From positions 1 through 64,000 of the forward strand of contig NZ_BAFC01000052.1 of assembly GCF_000248055.1 (NCBI RefSeq): a stretch of DNA of 64,000 nt, in the 5' to 3' direction. This document shows, in pieces, positions 25,858-35,537 of this stretch. Below the pieces are notes generated by a model. That model was not told the DNA's origin, searched no databases, and saw only the letters and a list, made by a program, of their open reading frames with translations. The translations under genes and the position numbers were made by a program. Every line of letters starts with the position of its first letter. Within the stretch, counting starts at the first letter, position 1. This DNA comes from Gordonia sputi NBRC 100414 (lineage in GTDB: Bacteria; Actinomycetota; Actinomycetes; Mycobacteriales; Mycobacteriaceae).

Positions 25858-26832
25858 TCAGCGCCGACGCGACGTCGGGCGCAACGATGCAACAGCGTCG
25901 ACCGCATGCAGAAGCGCATAGTCTGCGTCGGCGGCCTGTCCCTTTACATCTCCGTTGAGTCCGGCAACCACCACGACGGCCTGCGCGATCGACGGCGAAT
26001 CCCATGCCCGTGCCTGCGACTGCACCTTCTTGACACGCGACGGCGGCATGCCCAACTCCGACGCGGCCGCGTACTGATCCATCGAGCCGATTCCGCGTAC
26101 GCGAGCTATCGCGTGCACAGCCTCGGCGAGCGCATCGGCCAGCAGTACTCGAGGCACCCCGTGGTGCACCGCCCACGCCAAGGACTCGAGCGCTCCGGCT
26201 CGATCACCGGTGACGGCTTTGTCGGCGACCTCGAATCCCGTGACCTCCGGGCGCCCCTGGTAGTAGACGCGCACCGCGTCGCGGTCGATCTTCCCGCCGG
26301 TGTCGGCAACGAGCTGACTGCACGCCGCGGCAAGCTCACGAAGCTCCGCACCGACCCCCTCGACAACCTGCTCGACGACGTCGGCGCTGACCTTCACGCC
26401 GAGCTCACGAAACTCCTTGCGGACGAAGTCCATTCGTTCCGACGGCCAGCGCGGCGCAGTGCAGTCGTGTTCGACGGCACCGGCCTTGCGGAGTTCGCCC
26501 ACCATCGACTTCGTCCGGCCGCCGCCGGTGTGGATCACCATCAGCGTGATGCCGTCGGGAAGCTCACGAGCCGCCCGCGTGATCAGCGCTGCGGGCTCCT
26601 TACCCGCCTCTGCCGCCGACTCGACGACGACTACGCGGTCTTCGGCAAACAACGACGGACTCAACAGCTCGGCCAGTTCGTATTCGCTGACGTCGCCCGC
26701 GCGCACACGCGTCACCGGGATGTCGGAGCCTGCGTGGTGGGACAGCTCGCTCGTCACACCCGAGATCACACGTCCGGTGAGGAAGTCGTCGTCTCCGAGG
26801 AGCAGATGCAGGCGATCGGTCACGCCACTCAT
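25858..26832 (-). CDS. holA: DNA polymerase III subunit delta
   Basis: 324 residues. It opens the sliding clamp as part of the clamp loader. The start MSGVTDRLHLLLGDDDFLTGR matches the family opening (LLLGDDEFL); the AAA+-like domain is followed by a C-terminal helical collar (GALESLAWAVHHGVPRVLLADALAEAVHAI). It is last gene of the long minus-strand run after comEC (50-base gap). Confidence 0.93.
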   Translation of the reverse strand: MSGVTDRLHLLLGDDDFLTGRVISGVTSELSHHAGSDIPVTRVRAGDVSEYELAELLSPSLFAEDRVVVVESAAEAGKEPAALITRAARELPDGITLMVIHTGGGRTKSMVGELRKAGAVEHDCTAPRWPSERMDFVRKEFRELGVKVSADVVEQVVEGVGAELRELAAACSQLVADTGGKIDRDAVRVYYQGRPEVTGFEVADKAVTGDRAGALESLAWAVHHGVPRVLLADALAEAVHAIARVRGIGSMDQYAAASELGMPPSRVKKVQSQARAWDSPSIAQAVVVVAGLNGDVKGQAADADYALLHAVDAVASLRPTSRRR

Positions 26833-26882
26833 GGTGCCAGAACGCCCCGACAACCCCGACGACGCACCGGACACCTTCCCTA

Positions 26883-28409
26883 CTACCGGTCGCACCCGTC
26901 CCTCCGCCGACCGTGCGTCTCGTTCCCCCGACTGTGCGTACGACGCCGCACCCACCCGATCGAGCGTCGATTCACCAACGCCGCACCCAGGACTGTGAAC
27001 GCCATAACGAGCACCATCCCGGCAAGCCCGTCAGGTATTTCGATTGCCGCCCAACTCAATCCACCGAGCACCCGCGCCACGGTGATCATCCACCACAGCT
27101 CCGGCGACATCGCGCGCAGTAACACTTGGGCAACCACAGCTCCCACCTCTCCGGCGAGCCCGATCAATGCGGCGAGTGTTCCCACCACACTGATCACTCC
27201 GACGACCGGCGCCACGACGACGTTGGCCAGAATAGAGACCACGTTGAACGTCCCGCTGATCATCGCGATCAGCGGCGCCGTCACGACCTGCGCAGCGATG
27301 GCGATAGCCAGCACCTCGGCGGCGACAGGCGGGATTCTCCACTCGCGCAGCATGTCTCGGATCGACGGCGCGATCAGCACGAGTCCGGCTGTCGCCACGA
27401 CCGACAATGCGAACCCCGGCGCGCTCGCAAGCTCCGGCCACCACAGGAGTCCCCCGATCACGGCGACACCGAGGGCGGGCACCGCGCGAGCACGTCGCGT
27501 CGACAACAACGCGAGCAGACCGACTCCGCCCATCATCGCCGCGCGCAGCACACTCGGCGACGGCCGTACCAGGACGACGAATCCGACGATGACGATCACC
27601 CCGCTGACAGCCGCCACCTTCGGTGACCCGCCGATCAACCTGATCAACGCAATCGCTGCACCGCAGGTCAGCGCGAAATTGGCACCCGAAACAGCGGTCA
27701 GGTGGCTGAGCCCGGCCGCGAGGAACTGATCACGGACATCTTGCGACAATGCGCTCTCGTCGCCGATGACCAACCCAGGCAACAATCCCGCCGATTCACC
27801 GGTCAGCGCCTGCGCCGAGTTCTGCTGCAGCGTTGTCCGCACGATGCCGGCTCCGCGCTGCAGCGGAGGAGGCCGCCCCAACATCGTCGGCGGTCCCGAC
27901 GCCGCCAACCTCGCAACACTGAGATCACCCCCTCGAGGTGCGCGCATACTCACCAGGACACGCACGCGCTGACCCGGCAACAATCCGACCCATCCGGGCG
28001 CGCGAGCGACGACATCGGCGACGGCGGAGGGAACTCGACGCTCCCCGACGGCCAGCACCGTCACCCGAGTGGTCACCTGACCCCGTTGTGCGGGCCCGAA
28101 GTTCCGCGGGTCGTCGCGAATCGACATCGTGACCGTCGCCTTGCCCGACATGCCCGACATCGGATGCGCGTCGCGTGTCTCGAGCCGAAGCCATAGCGCG
28201 AGTGCACATGTCACCGCCATCCCCGCACCGATCACCACGATGCCGACCATTCGCCAGGCCACATTCCACCGCCGATACGCGAACAGAGCTGCAGCACAGA
28301 TCATTCCGCCGATCACCAGCACAGCAGGCATCGACCACGACGGCCCGTGCAGCCCGAGCAGCGTGACCAACCACACCACGAGCGCGGGTGTGACAAGCCG
28401 TAGATCCAC
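26883..28409 (-). CDS. comEC: ComEC/Rec2 family competence membrane protein, without metallo-beta-lactamase domain
   Basis: 508 residues with about ten membrane helices and the competence domain (LLPGLVIGDESALSQDVRDQFLAAGLSHLTAVSGANF). A full ComEC carries a C-terminal metallo-beta-lactamase nuclease domain; this one ends soon after the last helices in a basic tail (RRSIGWVRRRTHSR), as in mycobacterial homologs of about 500 residues. It would form the DNA-uptake channel with ComEA, but natural competence is unproven in this group. Confidence 0.92.
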   Translation of the reverse strand: MDLRLVTPALVVWLVTLLGLHGPSWSMPAVLVIGGMICAAALFAYRRWNVAWRMVGIVVIGAGMAVTCALALWLRLETRDAHPMSGMSGKATVTMSIRDDPRNFGPAQRGQVTTRVTVLAVGERRVPSAVADVVARAPGWVGLLPGQRVRVLVSMRAPRGGDLSVARLAASGPPTMLGRPPPLQRGAGIVRTTLQQNSAQALTGESAGLLPGLVIGDESALSQDVRDQFLAAGLSHLTAVSGANFALTCGAAIALIRLIGGSPKVAAVSGVIVIVGFVVLVRPSPSVLRAAMMGGVGLLALLSTRRARAVPALGVAVIGGLLWWPELASAPGFALSVVATAGLVLIAPSIRDMLREWRIPPVAAEVLAIAIAAQVVTAPLIAMISGTFNVVSILANVVVAPVVGVISVVGTLAALIGLAGEVGAVVAQVLLRAMSPELWWMITVARVLGGLSWAAIEIPDGLAGMVLVMAFTVLGAALVNRRSIGWVRRRTHSRGNETHGRRRDGCDR

Positions 28410-28416
28410 CGGGGTG

Positions 28417-29514
28417 TCAACCTGCGGTCACGAGGTCGCGAAGCTTGGCGAGCCGTGCGGGTCCGATTCCGTCAACTTCGCCGAGTTGGTCGACGGACGT
28501 GAACTTTCCGTGCTGCGATCGCCAGTCGATGATGGCCTTCGCCGTGACAGGGCCGACCCCCGGGAGAGCGTCGAGCTGCTCGGCGCTCGCAGTGTTCAGA
28601 TCGACCTTTCCGCCCGTGCCGCTCGCCGACCCCGAACCCGTTGTGCCAGTGCCCGACTCGGGCGCATCACCGGCCGTCGGTGGCGACGATGGGCCCGGCC
28701 TCCCTACACCCGCGGCGACCACCGCGCTGCGCAGTGAGGCGTTGCCGTCCTTGCTCGCGTAGCCGACAAGCACCTGGTCGCCGTCTCCCAACACCTGAGC
28801 GAGATTCAATGACGTCGTGTCGGCTCCCTCGCGGGCACCGCCAGCGCTCGACAGCGCGTCGGCCACCCGCGACCGCGGCGCCAATCTCACCAACCCGGGC
28901 TTCCGCACCAGTCCGACGACGCTCACCACGATCTGGGCTGGTGCAGCTGAGGGCGCGGCGTCAGACGGCACTGCGGCAGAAGACGCTGCAGCGTGGGACG
29001 GAATCGACGTCGACGGACCCGCCGATGAGGGGAAGGCAACGGTCGGCACGACGTCGTCGTTGCGGAGCAGTCCGAATCCCGCTATCACACAGGCGATTAC
29101 ACCCACACTGATCAGCGCGATGGCACCGGCGGGCGCCACCGCGAATCGGCGCCGGGGACGATACCCATCGTCATCTGCATCCGGGTCGAGGTCGAAATCA
29201 TCTAGACGATCGTCGTCGAATCCGTTGGCATGTAGTCTTTCTCGACTATCGAGAGAACGCCTACGTCCCACCTCGGGAGCCAGCCAACCCGGCGTCGTGT
29301 CGATCTCCCAGGAATCAGGCGACACATCGTCGTTTGCAGCCGACGAGTTCGCGTCGGGTTCGGGCACCCGGGTGGCTCCGACAGGCGTGGGGGCGGTCGC
29401 CGACAACCGGTCCAGCGGGGAGCGCCCGACCGCGGTGGACCCGGTGCGCTGTCCGCGCTCGACAACACCTCGCGCGGCGAATCCACGTGCCGTCCGGATT
29501 GGTTTGTCGCTCAT
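28417..29514 (-). CDS. comEA: ComEA family DNA-binding protein with SLBB and helix-hairpin-helix domains
   Basis: 365 residues. A long acidic cytoplasmic N-terminus with low complexity precedes one membrane span at about residues 128-150, then a Pro/Ala/Ser linker, an SLBB domain (VVSVVGLVRKPGLVRLAPRSRVADALSSAGG), a Gly/Ser/Thr linker and a C-terminal helix-hairpin-helix pair (VDLNTASAEQLDALPGVGP). It is predicted to bind DNA outside the membrane and pass it to ComEC, whose gene starts 7 bases after. Confidence 0.92.
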   Translation of the reverse strand: MSDKPIRTARGFAARGVVERGQRTGSTAVGRSPLDRLSATAPTPVGATRVPEPDANSSAANDDVSPDSWEIDTTPGWLAPEVGRRRSLDSRERLHANGFDDDRLDDFDLDPDADDDGYRPRRRFAVAPAGAIALISVGVIACVIAGFGLLRNDDVVPTVAFPSSAGPSTSIPSHAAASSAAVPSDAAPSAAPAQIVVSVVGLVRKPGLVRLAPRSRVADALSSAGGAREGADTTSLNLAQVLGDGDQVLVGYASKDGNASLRSAVVAAGVGRPGPSSPPTAGDAPESGTGTTGSGSASGTGGKVDLNTASAEQLDALPGVGPVTAKAIIDWRSQHGKFTSVDQLGEVDGIGPARLAKLRDLVTAG

Positions 29515-29590
29515 AGCCTCTGACGCTACGGCGGGCACACCACGCCTTGGGGTCGGCGGCCACGCACCGACGCAGCGCTGTGGACGACGG

Positions 29591-30472
29591 TCAGGTTGTG
29601 GACAACCCCTCGGCCACCGACGGGCCCCTGGTGATGGGGTCGAGTTGGGTACCGATCACGACGCCGACCGCTCCGGGGCCGACGTGACAGCCGAGCACGG
29701 GACCGAGATCGACCGTGATGCTCGACGTCACGCTCCGCAGGCTCTCCCGCAGTCGGACGACGAGATCGGCTGCGGCAGCAGGAGCTTGGCAATGTTGCAC
29801 GCCAAGGGTCACCGCGCGGCCGTCGGCGTAATCGACTGCTGCGTCTGCCATCTTGTCCAGCGCCTTGGAGAAGGTGCGCGTGCGTTCCCGAAGCGTCAGC
29901 GTGCCGTCGACGACGTGCAGGATCGGTTTGATCGACAACGCGGAACCGAGCATCTTGCTCGCGGCGCTGATTCGGCCACTGTTGCGAAGGTTGTCGAGGT
30001 TCTGCACACAGAGCAGTGATTCGACGGTCGCCGCCTGGCGGATGGCGGCTTCGTACGCACGGTCCCGGTCGGCACCGTCCCGGGCGGCCTGCGCCGCGGC
30101 GATGGCCACGAACCCGACTGCCAGTCCAACTGACCGCGAGTCGACGACCCGCACCTGCCCCGAGTAGTCCTCTGCGGCGAGGCGCCCTGCGCTCCACGTG
30201 CCGGACAGTTTTCGCGACATGTGGACCGCGACGACGCCGTCGCCCTTACTGCGCTCGATGGCTTCGCCATACGCCCGCACCAGATCGTGCGGAGTCGCCC
30301 CGGCGGTGGTGACTCCCGGCGTCGACACGATATCGGCGGGGACGTTGTCGTCGTCTTCGAGATAGTCGACGCCGTCGAGCGTCAGATGCAACGGAACCTG
30401 GATGATGTCGTAGCTGTCAGCAACGGCAGCGGGCAACCGCGCGGAGGAATCTGTGACGACGACAACAGGCAC
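29591..30472 (-). CDS. DegV family fatty-acid binding protein
   Basis: 293 residues with the DegV start VVVVTDSSARLP and motif SRKLSGTWSAG. DegV (FakB-type) proteins bind a fatty acid in a buried tunnel. A FakA/DAK-like gene is present at 40.2-41.8 kb, so a fatty-acid kinase pair is possible. It sits between octT (9-base gap) and comEA. Confidence 0.9.
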   Translation of the reverse strand: MPVVVVTDSSARLPAAVADSYDIIQVPLHLTLDGVDYLEDDDNVPADIVSTPGVTTAGATPHDLVRAYGEAIERSKGDGVVAVHMSRKLSGTWSAGRLAAEDYSGQVRVVDSRSVGLAVGFVAIAAAQAARDGADRDRAYEAAIRQAATVESLLCVQNLDNLRNSGRISAASKMLGSALSIKPILHVVDGTLTLRERTRTFSKALDKMADAAVDYADGRAVTLGVQHCQAPAAAADLVVRLRESLRSVTSSITVDLGPVLGCHVGPGAVGVVIGTQLDPITRGPSVAEGLSTT

Positions 30473-30481
30473 CCGTCTACG

Positions 30482-31306
30482 TTAGCCGGTTCGCCGTGCG
30501 GCTCGGACATCCGGATCGTCGAGCACGCGCAGAATCGGCTCCGCCACCACATCGGCGACCGCCCGGTGGCACGCGAAGCCCCAGTGGATGCCGTCGGGGT
30601 TCATCACAGCATCTGAGTTCATCGCAGCGTCTGGGTTAGTCGCGGCGTCTGGGTTCACGGCATCTGGATCGTCGTATGCGTCGCGTGTCGGTGGATAGAA
30701 GTCGGCATAAGAGACGCCGTGCCGGTCGCACCACGCGCGCATCGCCGCGGTCGTCGGTATCCGCCCGGTGTGGACGTAGCCGTAGTAGGGGCTCCGATGC
30801 GTCGACGGCAGACACACGACCATCGGCAGGTCGGGGCGCAACTGGGTCAGCGCCTCGTGGATCTTGTCGAGGTAGTCGACGGTCACCGTCGGCGGCAGGG
30901 CCACCGGCCACCCGATCTTCGACGCACGCGGCTGGACCCACTGATACGCCGACCGGACGATCTGGCGCAGTCGGCCCGGCCGCACGTATCTGATCTGCTC
31001 GCGCAACGCGGTCGGAAGCGGCGACGGCAACGAATCCATTCCGCCGAACGCGAGGATCACCGCGCGTGCGTGCGGTACCGCGGCCCAGATGTTCGGGTCC
31101 TGGGTCATCGCCCACCAGACGTCCCGGCTGGTCCAGCCGATCCGTCCGAAGAGCCGCACCGGCAGACCACACCGCGCGCCGACGATGTTCGGCCAGATTC
31201 GAGCGTCGTCTGCGGGCAGCCCACCCTGCGGCCCGAAGTAGGCGAGCGAGTCGGAGAGGATGAGTAGGCAGTCGTCGGGCGTACCCGCCGCAACCGAGTC
31301 GGTCAC
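30482..31306 (-). CDS. octT: Diglucosylglycerate octanoyltransferase (OctT), GDSL/SGNH family
   Basis: 274 residues. The nucleophile block is [11 protein letters not shown] (Ser18-Leu21) and the catalytic block V is DGIHWG near the C-terminus. By synteny (Rv2418c, next to gpgP) it is OctT, which adds octanoate to diglucosylglycerate, an early step of methylglucose lipopolysaccharide synthesis. The GTG start overlaps the gpgP stop (GTGA). A tandem hexapeptide expansion ([18 protein letters not shown]) lies just before the catalytic Asp-His block. Confidence 0.85.
   Translation of the reverse strand: MTDSVAAGTPDDCLLILSDSLAYFGPQGGLPADDARIWPNIVGARCGLPVRLFGRIGWTSRDVWWAMTQDPNIWAAVPHARAVILAFGGMDSLPSPLPTALREQIRYVRPGRLRQIVRSAYQWVQPRASKIGWPVALPPTVTVDYLDKIHEALTQLRPDLPMVVCLPSTHRSPYYGYVHTGRIPTTAAMRAWCDRHGVSYADFYPPTRDAYDDPDAVNPDAATNPDAAMNSDAVMNPDGIHWGFACHRAVADVVAEPILRVLDDPDVRAARRTG
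30600..30668. repeat. 18-base tandem repeat inside octT
   Basis: Three full imperfect 18-base units (30600-30617, 30618-30635, 30636-30653) and a partial fourth follow the pattern TTCATCGCAGCGTCTGGG. They encode six-residue units of the type NPDAAx directly before NPDGIHW, suggesting slippage duplication of the NPDG region. Confidence 0.8.
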
Positions 31307-32016
31307 TGCACCCCTGCGTCGGCAACCTCGGCCGAGGCGTTCCACACGTCCAGCCGCCACCGCGGCTTCTCACCGGGGAGTCCGTGGCCCGACAGTTGGA
31401 CCCAGCTCGTGTTGGCCAGTCCGCCGAACACCGGCCAGTTGGCGACCGGAAGGTCGAGCAGTGCGGCGGTCATCGCGGCGATCACACCTCCGTGCGCGAC
31501 GAGCACGACGGGCGACTCCGGGCTCGCGCCGCTCCCCCAGTCGTCCACACTCGCGAGCAGTTCATCGACGACCGGTAGGGCGCGGGCAGCGACGTCGACG
31601 CGGCTCTCCCCGCCCGGCGGGCGCCACGTGGCGTCGTCGCGCCACAGCGCGCGCGCACCGGGCATGATGTCGTCGACCTCGTAGTGCGTCATGCCCTGCC
31701 ACTCACCGAGATGTGTTTCGCGGAGCCGTTGATCGGTCTCGACAGGCAGGCCGGTCAGCACGGCGAGCGCTTCCGCGGTGTCGCGAGCACGCCGCAGATC
31801 CGACGACCTGATGAGCATCGGATTGCGTTCGGCGAGTGCGGCGGCGGCCGACTTCGCTTGTCGCACACCGAGATCGGAGAGATCGGTGTCAAGTTGTCCC
31901 TGCATCCGACTCGTCGCGTTGTACTCGGTCTGCCCGTGCCGCAACAGAATCAGCCTGCGGACCACCGGGGTGAGTCGTTCGACGGAGGTGTCGTGGTCGT
32001 CGGGCGCTCCACTCAC
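31303..32016 (-). CDS. gpgP: Glucosyl-3-phosphoglycerate phosphatase (histidine phosphatase superfamily)
   Basis: 237 residues. The catalytic RHG is at 26-28 ([10 protein letters not shown]) with the second His in VLVAHGGVI and acid Glu in [11 protein letters not shown]. By synteny with Rv2419c it removes phosphate from glucosyl-3-phosphoglycerate, feeding OctT's pathway. The GTG start at 32016 overlaps the rsfS stop (GTGA) and its stop overlaps the octT start. Confidence 0.87.
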   Translation of the reverse strand: MSGAPDDHDTSVERLTPVVRRLILLRHGQTEYNATSRMQGQLDTDLSDLGVRQAKSAAAALAERNPMLIRSSDLRRARDTAEALAVLTGLPVETDQRLRETHLGEWQGMTHYEVDDIMPGARALWRDDATWRPPGGESRVDVAARALPVVDELLASVDDWGSGASPESPVVLVAHGGVIAAMTAALLDLPVANWPVFGGLANTSWVQLSGHGLPGEKPRWRLDVWNASAEVADAGVQ

Positions 32017-32375
32017 GCCTGCGGCTCCAGGTCGATGACCGGGCAGTCCTGCCACAGACGGTCGAGCGCGTAGTAGGCGCGCTCGTCGGCATGCTGGACG
32101 TGCACCACGATGTCGACGTAGTCCAGCAGCGCCCAGCGACCCTCACGTGTGCCTTCGCGTCGGACGGGCTTGTAACCCGCCTCGCGCATCTTGTCTTCGA
32201 TCTCGTCGGTGACCGCGTTGACCTGACGCTCGTTGTCGGCCGACGCGATCACGAACAGGTCGGTGATCACGAGTTGTTCGGACACGTCGATCACCGTGAC
32301 ATCGGTGGCGACCTTGTCCTGCGCGGCAGCGACTGCCACCTTCGCCATGTCCAGTGACTCGGCTGCTGCTGTCAC
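32013..32375 (-). CDS. rsfS: Ribosomal silencing factor RsfS
   Basis: 120 residues of the Iojap/RsfS family ([31 protein letters not shown]). It binds L14 on the 50S subunit and blocks subunit joining under starvation. The GTG start at 32375 overlaps the nadD stop. Confidence 0.94.
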   Translation of the reverse strand: MTAAAESLDMAKVAVAAAQDKVATDVTVIDVSEQLVITDLFVIASADNERQVNAVTDEIEDKMREAGYKPVRREGTREGRWALLDYVDIVVHVQHADERAYYALDRLWQDCPVIDLEPQA

Positions 32376-33142
32376 GTTCGTCCTTTCGAGCGTTGCGTTT
32401 CCGCACGGTGTGTTGAGGTGTCGGAGGTTGTCGGTTCATCGTCGGCGTCGCTCGCCAGTGGCGCCGAGACACCCGGCGAGTTCACCCGCGGCCTGCGGTA
32501 GAGCCTGCGTTTGGCGATGTACTGGACGACGCCGTCTGGCACCAGGTACCAGACCGGTCGTCCCGTCGCAGCGCGTGCCCGACAGTCCGTCGAGGAGATC
32601 GCCAGTGCGGGAATCTCCATCAGATGAAGCGTATCGGCTGGCAGATTTCGCAGATGCGTGGCCAGATGGCTGGCGTTCAACTCGTATCCCGGTCGGCTCA
32701 CCCCGACGAAGTTCGCCAGTTCGAACAGTTCCTCCCAGTCCTGCCACGACAGGATCGACTCCAACGCATCGGCGCCGGTGATGAAGTAGAGCGCAGCGTC
32801 GGGAAGGGTTTTGCGCAGATCCCGCAGCGTGTCGACCGTGTAGGTGAATCCCTCTCGGTCGATGTCGACGCGACTCACGCTGAACTGAGGATTCGACGCC
32901 GTCGCGATGACCGTCATCAGGTAGCGGTCCTCGGGGGGACTGACCTGCTTCGTCCGGTCGGGAACCTCCCCGCCGTCTTCGGTCAGCTTCTGCCATGGCC
33001 GTCCGGTCGGGACGAAGATCACCTCGTCGAGCGAGAACCGGTTGGCGACCTCACTGGCTGCCACGAGGTGCCCGTTGTGGATGGGATCGAACGTTCCGCC
33101 CATCACACCGATCCGGCGTACACGCGGACGGTCATGTGCCAT
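32372..33142 (-). CDS. nadD: Nicotinate-nucleotide adenylyltransferase
   Basis: 256 residues. The nucleotidyltransferase motif [11 protein letters not shown] is at 15-25 and the ISSTDCR motif near 192. It makes deamido-NAD in NAD synthesis. About 40 C-terminal residues after LYRRPRVNS are a low-complexity Ser/Thr/Asp extension beyond the usual family end. It precedes rsfS, as in most bacteria. Confidence 0.95.
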   Translation of the reverse strand: MAHDRPRVRRIGVMGGTFDPIHNGHLVAASEVANRFSLDEVIFVPTGRPWQKLTEDGGEVPDRTKQVSPPEDRYLMTVIATASNPQFSVSRVDIDREGFTYTVDTLRDLRKTLPDAALYFITGADALESILSWQDWEELFELANFVGVSRPGYELNASHLATHLRNLPADTLHLMEIPALAISSTDCRARAATGRPVWYLVPDGVVQYIAKRRLYRRPRVNSPGVSAPLASDADDEPTTSDTSTHRAETQRSKGRT

Positions 33143-33165
33143 GAGGGGTCAGTTTACGCGAGCGA

Positions 33166-34605
33166 TCACACCGGCAGGAGGTCGGCGATGACCGCGGACA
33201 GCTGCGTGGCGTTGCGACACTCGAACATATCGATGATCTCCGCGTAGTCGTCGGCCGCGGAATCGCCGGTACCCCAGTCGCCATGCGCCTCCGGGTTGAG
33301 CCAATACACGTGACGCGCACGCTCCACCAACTCGCGCAGCGAGTCCTCGGAGGCGTCATGGTAGTTGTTGCGGGCGTCGCCCAGGATCAGGAGCGCTCCG
33401 CGATGTGTCAGCGTGTCGCCGTAGGCGTCGACGAACCCGCGCAGCATGTGCCCGTAGTCGGAATGACCGTCACGCGTGATGAGCCGGGCCTGCGTCAACA
33501 TGCGATGCGTCGCCTCACCGATGTCGGTGCCGCCGAACCCCTCGTCGTCGGTGAAATACTCGGTGACGTCGTCGACAGTGTCGACGAATGCGAAGATCCG
33601 AACCTTCGCGAACTGCTGTCGCAGCGCGTAGACGAGTTGCAGCGTGAACTGCGAGAACCCGGACACCGAACCCGATACGTCGCAGATGATCACCAGTTCG
33701 GGGCGGCCGGGGCGGGGCTTGCGGTTCTTGAGTTCGATCGGCACCCCGCCCGTCGACAGCGACGCACGCAGCGTCGCACGGACGTCGACAGCACCCCGGT
33801 GGGCGCGGCGTCGTCGAATCTCCAAGCGGGAGGCCAACAGACGCGCGAGCGGTGCGACGGTCCGTCGGATCTCGGTGAGGTCCTTCTTGCCTGCCGCGAG
33901 AAAGTTGATGTTCTCGGGCAGTGTCGGCACCGCGTAGTCGCTGACCTTCTCGCGTCCGTTGCGGTCGGCCATCCGACGCTGCGTCTCCACCTCGATCGCG
34001 GTGCGTAGTCGGTTGGCCCGTTCGCGGGCGGCCCTGCGGAACGTCGGATCGTCGCCGACGCTCAGGTCGTCACCCGATCCGCCCGCCATCGCGGCGGCTA
34101 TCCGTGCGATCAGCGTCTGGGGATCGATACTCGAGAGTGCCTGATACGCCGAGTACGCCTCCCCGCGGCTCGACTGGTAGCGGCCCATCTCGTCGACCAC
34201 CTGCGCGACCGCGGCAGACAGACGTCCGTCTGCGTCGGCCGACTCGTCGGCGAGCAACTCTGCGAGCATTTCGCGCACGGCAGCGACGTCGACCTCGCCG
34301 GAGGTGTCGCGCGGCAGTTCTTCCTCTGCGCTGCGTGCACCGATCGCGACCGGAAACCAGAGGTCGAAGATGCGGTCGAAGGCCGGCCGGTGCATGTGAT
34401 CGTCGACGAGCGTCGCCGCGAGTCCCTCGCGCAGGCTGCTGCGATCGAGCAGGTCGAGCACCTCCATCGCCCGCGCGGCGTCGATCAGCGCCGACGGACC
34501 GACCGCGATCCCCCGTCGCCGCAACGCGTCGACGAAGTCGGTGAGATGAGCGACGAGCGGCACTGCTGTCGCGATGTCGCCCGTGGCGGGTTCGGCCCCG
34601 GACAT
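33166..34605 (-). CDS. vWA (CoxE-like) domain protein paired with MoxR ATPase
   Basis: 479 residues. The C-terminal von Willebrand factor A domain has the metal site DVSGSVSG and a later Thr/Asp (GGTDIGEA). The N-terminal half is helical and charged. CoxE-like proteins act with MoxR ATPases as metal-insertion or folding chaperone pairs. The ATG overlaps the moxR stop by one base (TGATG). The client is unknown. Confidence 0.88.
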   Translation of the reverse strand: MSGAEPATGDIATAVPLVAHLTDFVDALRRRGIAVGPSALIDAARAMEVLDLLDRSSLREGLAATLVDDHMHRPAFDRIFDLWFPVAIGARSAEEELPRDTSGEVDVAAVREMLAELLADESADADGRLSAAVAQVVDEMGRYQSSRGEAYSAYQALSSIDPQTLIARIAAAMAGGSGDDLSVGDDPTFRRAARERANRLRTAIEVETQRRMADRNGREKVSDYAVPTLPENINFLAAGKKDLTEIRRTVAPLARLLASRLEIRRRRAHRGAVDVRATLRASLSTGGVPIELKNRKPRPGRPELVIICDVSGSVSGFSQFTLQLVYALRQQFAKVRIFAFVDTVDDVTEYFTDDEGFGGTDIGEATHRMLTQARLITRDGHSDYGHMLRGFVDAYGDTLTHRGALLILGDARNNYHDASEDSLRELVERARHVYWLNPEAHGDWGTGDSAADDYAEIIDMFECRNATQLSAVIADLLPV

Positions 34606-35537
34606 CAGCCCAACTTGAGTTCTTTGACAGCGGTCTTCAGGTCGGGGCGATGCTTGAGCACGACGCCGAGCGTGCGTGCGATCAGGCCTTCGTCGAGTCG
34701 ACCACCCTTCGAGCGTTCCTCGCCCGCGCCCAATGCGAGCAGGGTGTTGGCCCAGTCGATGGTCTCGGCGACCGACGGCTTCTTGCGAATGTCGAGGGTG
34801 CGCAGCACGCCGACGATGCGGACCAGTTCGGATGCCAGCGCGTCGGGCAGGTTCGGGACCCGCGACTCGAGAATCTCTTTTTCGCGCGCAGCGTCGGGGA
34901 AGTCGATGAAGAGGTAGAGGCAGCGACGTTTCAGCGCCTCCGACAATTCTCGTGTCGCGTTCGACGTCAGGATCACGATCGGCCGACGCGACGCGACGAC
35001 AGTCCCCATCTCCGGGATGGTCACCGCGAAGTCGCTGAGCACCTCGAGCAGCAGCCCCTCGACGTCGACGTCGGCCTTGTCGACCTCGTCGATCAGGAGC
35101 ACGGTGGGATCGGTGCGCGAGATCGCTGTCAGCAGAGGTCGCGGCAGCAGGAACTCCTCGGAGAAGATGTCGGTCTTCGCCTCGGCCCAGTCGCGCGTAC
35201 CGGTCGCCTGGATGTGCAGGATCTGCTTGGCGTGGTTCCACTCGTAGAGTGCGCGCGCCTCGTCGATTCCCTCGTAGCACTGCAGACGCACGAGCTCTGC
35301 GTCGGTGGCCGCGGCGATGGCACGCGCCAACTCCGTCTTACCCACTCCCGCAGGGCCTTCGACGAGCAGCGGCTTACCGAGCCGGTCGGCGAGGAAGGTC
35401 GACGTCGCCGTCGCGTCGTCGGCCAGATAGCCGGTGGAGCGCAGCCGGTCGACGACGTCGGGCACGGCTGTGAACGAGGGGACGATGGGTGCCGCGTCTT
35501 GCGTCGCAGGGCCGTTCGTCGTTGCGCTGTCGGTCAT
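34605..35537 (-). CDS. MoxR family AAA+ ATPase
   Basis: 310 residues. Walker A is GPAGVGKTE, Walker B LLIDEVDKADVDVE, and sensor 1 ILTSNATRELSEAL; the C-terminal lid follows. It overlaps the proA stop by one base (TGATG) and is coupled to the vWA gene, forming a chaperone pair between biosynthetic genes proA and nadD. Confidence 0.92.
   Translation of the reverse strand: MTDSATTNGPATQDAAPIVPSFTAVPDVVDRLRSTGYLADDATATSTFLADRLGKPLLVEGPAGVGKTELARAIAAATDAELVRLQCYEGIDEARALYEWNHAKQILHIQATGTRDWAEAKTDIFSEEFLLPRPLLTAISRTDPTVLLIDEVDKADVDVEGLLLEVLSDFAVTIPEMGTVVASRRPIVILTSNATRELSEALKRRCLYLFIDFPDAAREKEILESRVPNLPDALASELVRIVGVLRTLDIRKKPSVAETIDWANTLLALGAGEERSKGGRLDEGLIARTLGVVLKHRPDLKTAVKELKLG

Noticed and set aside
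25789-27729. Long plus-strand frame over holA and comEC
   Set aside because: It is an antisense shadow of two well-identified genes in high-GC DNA.
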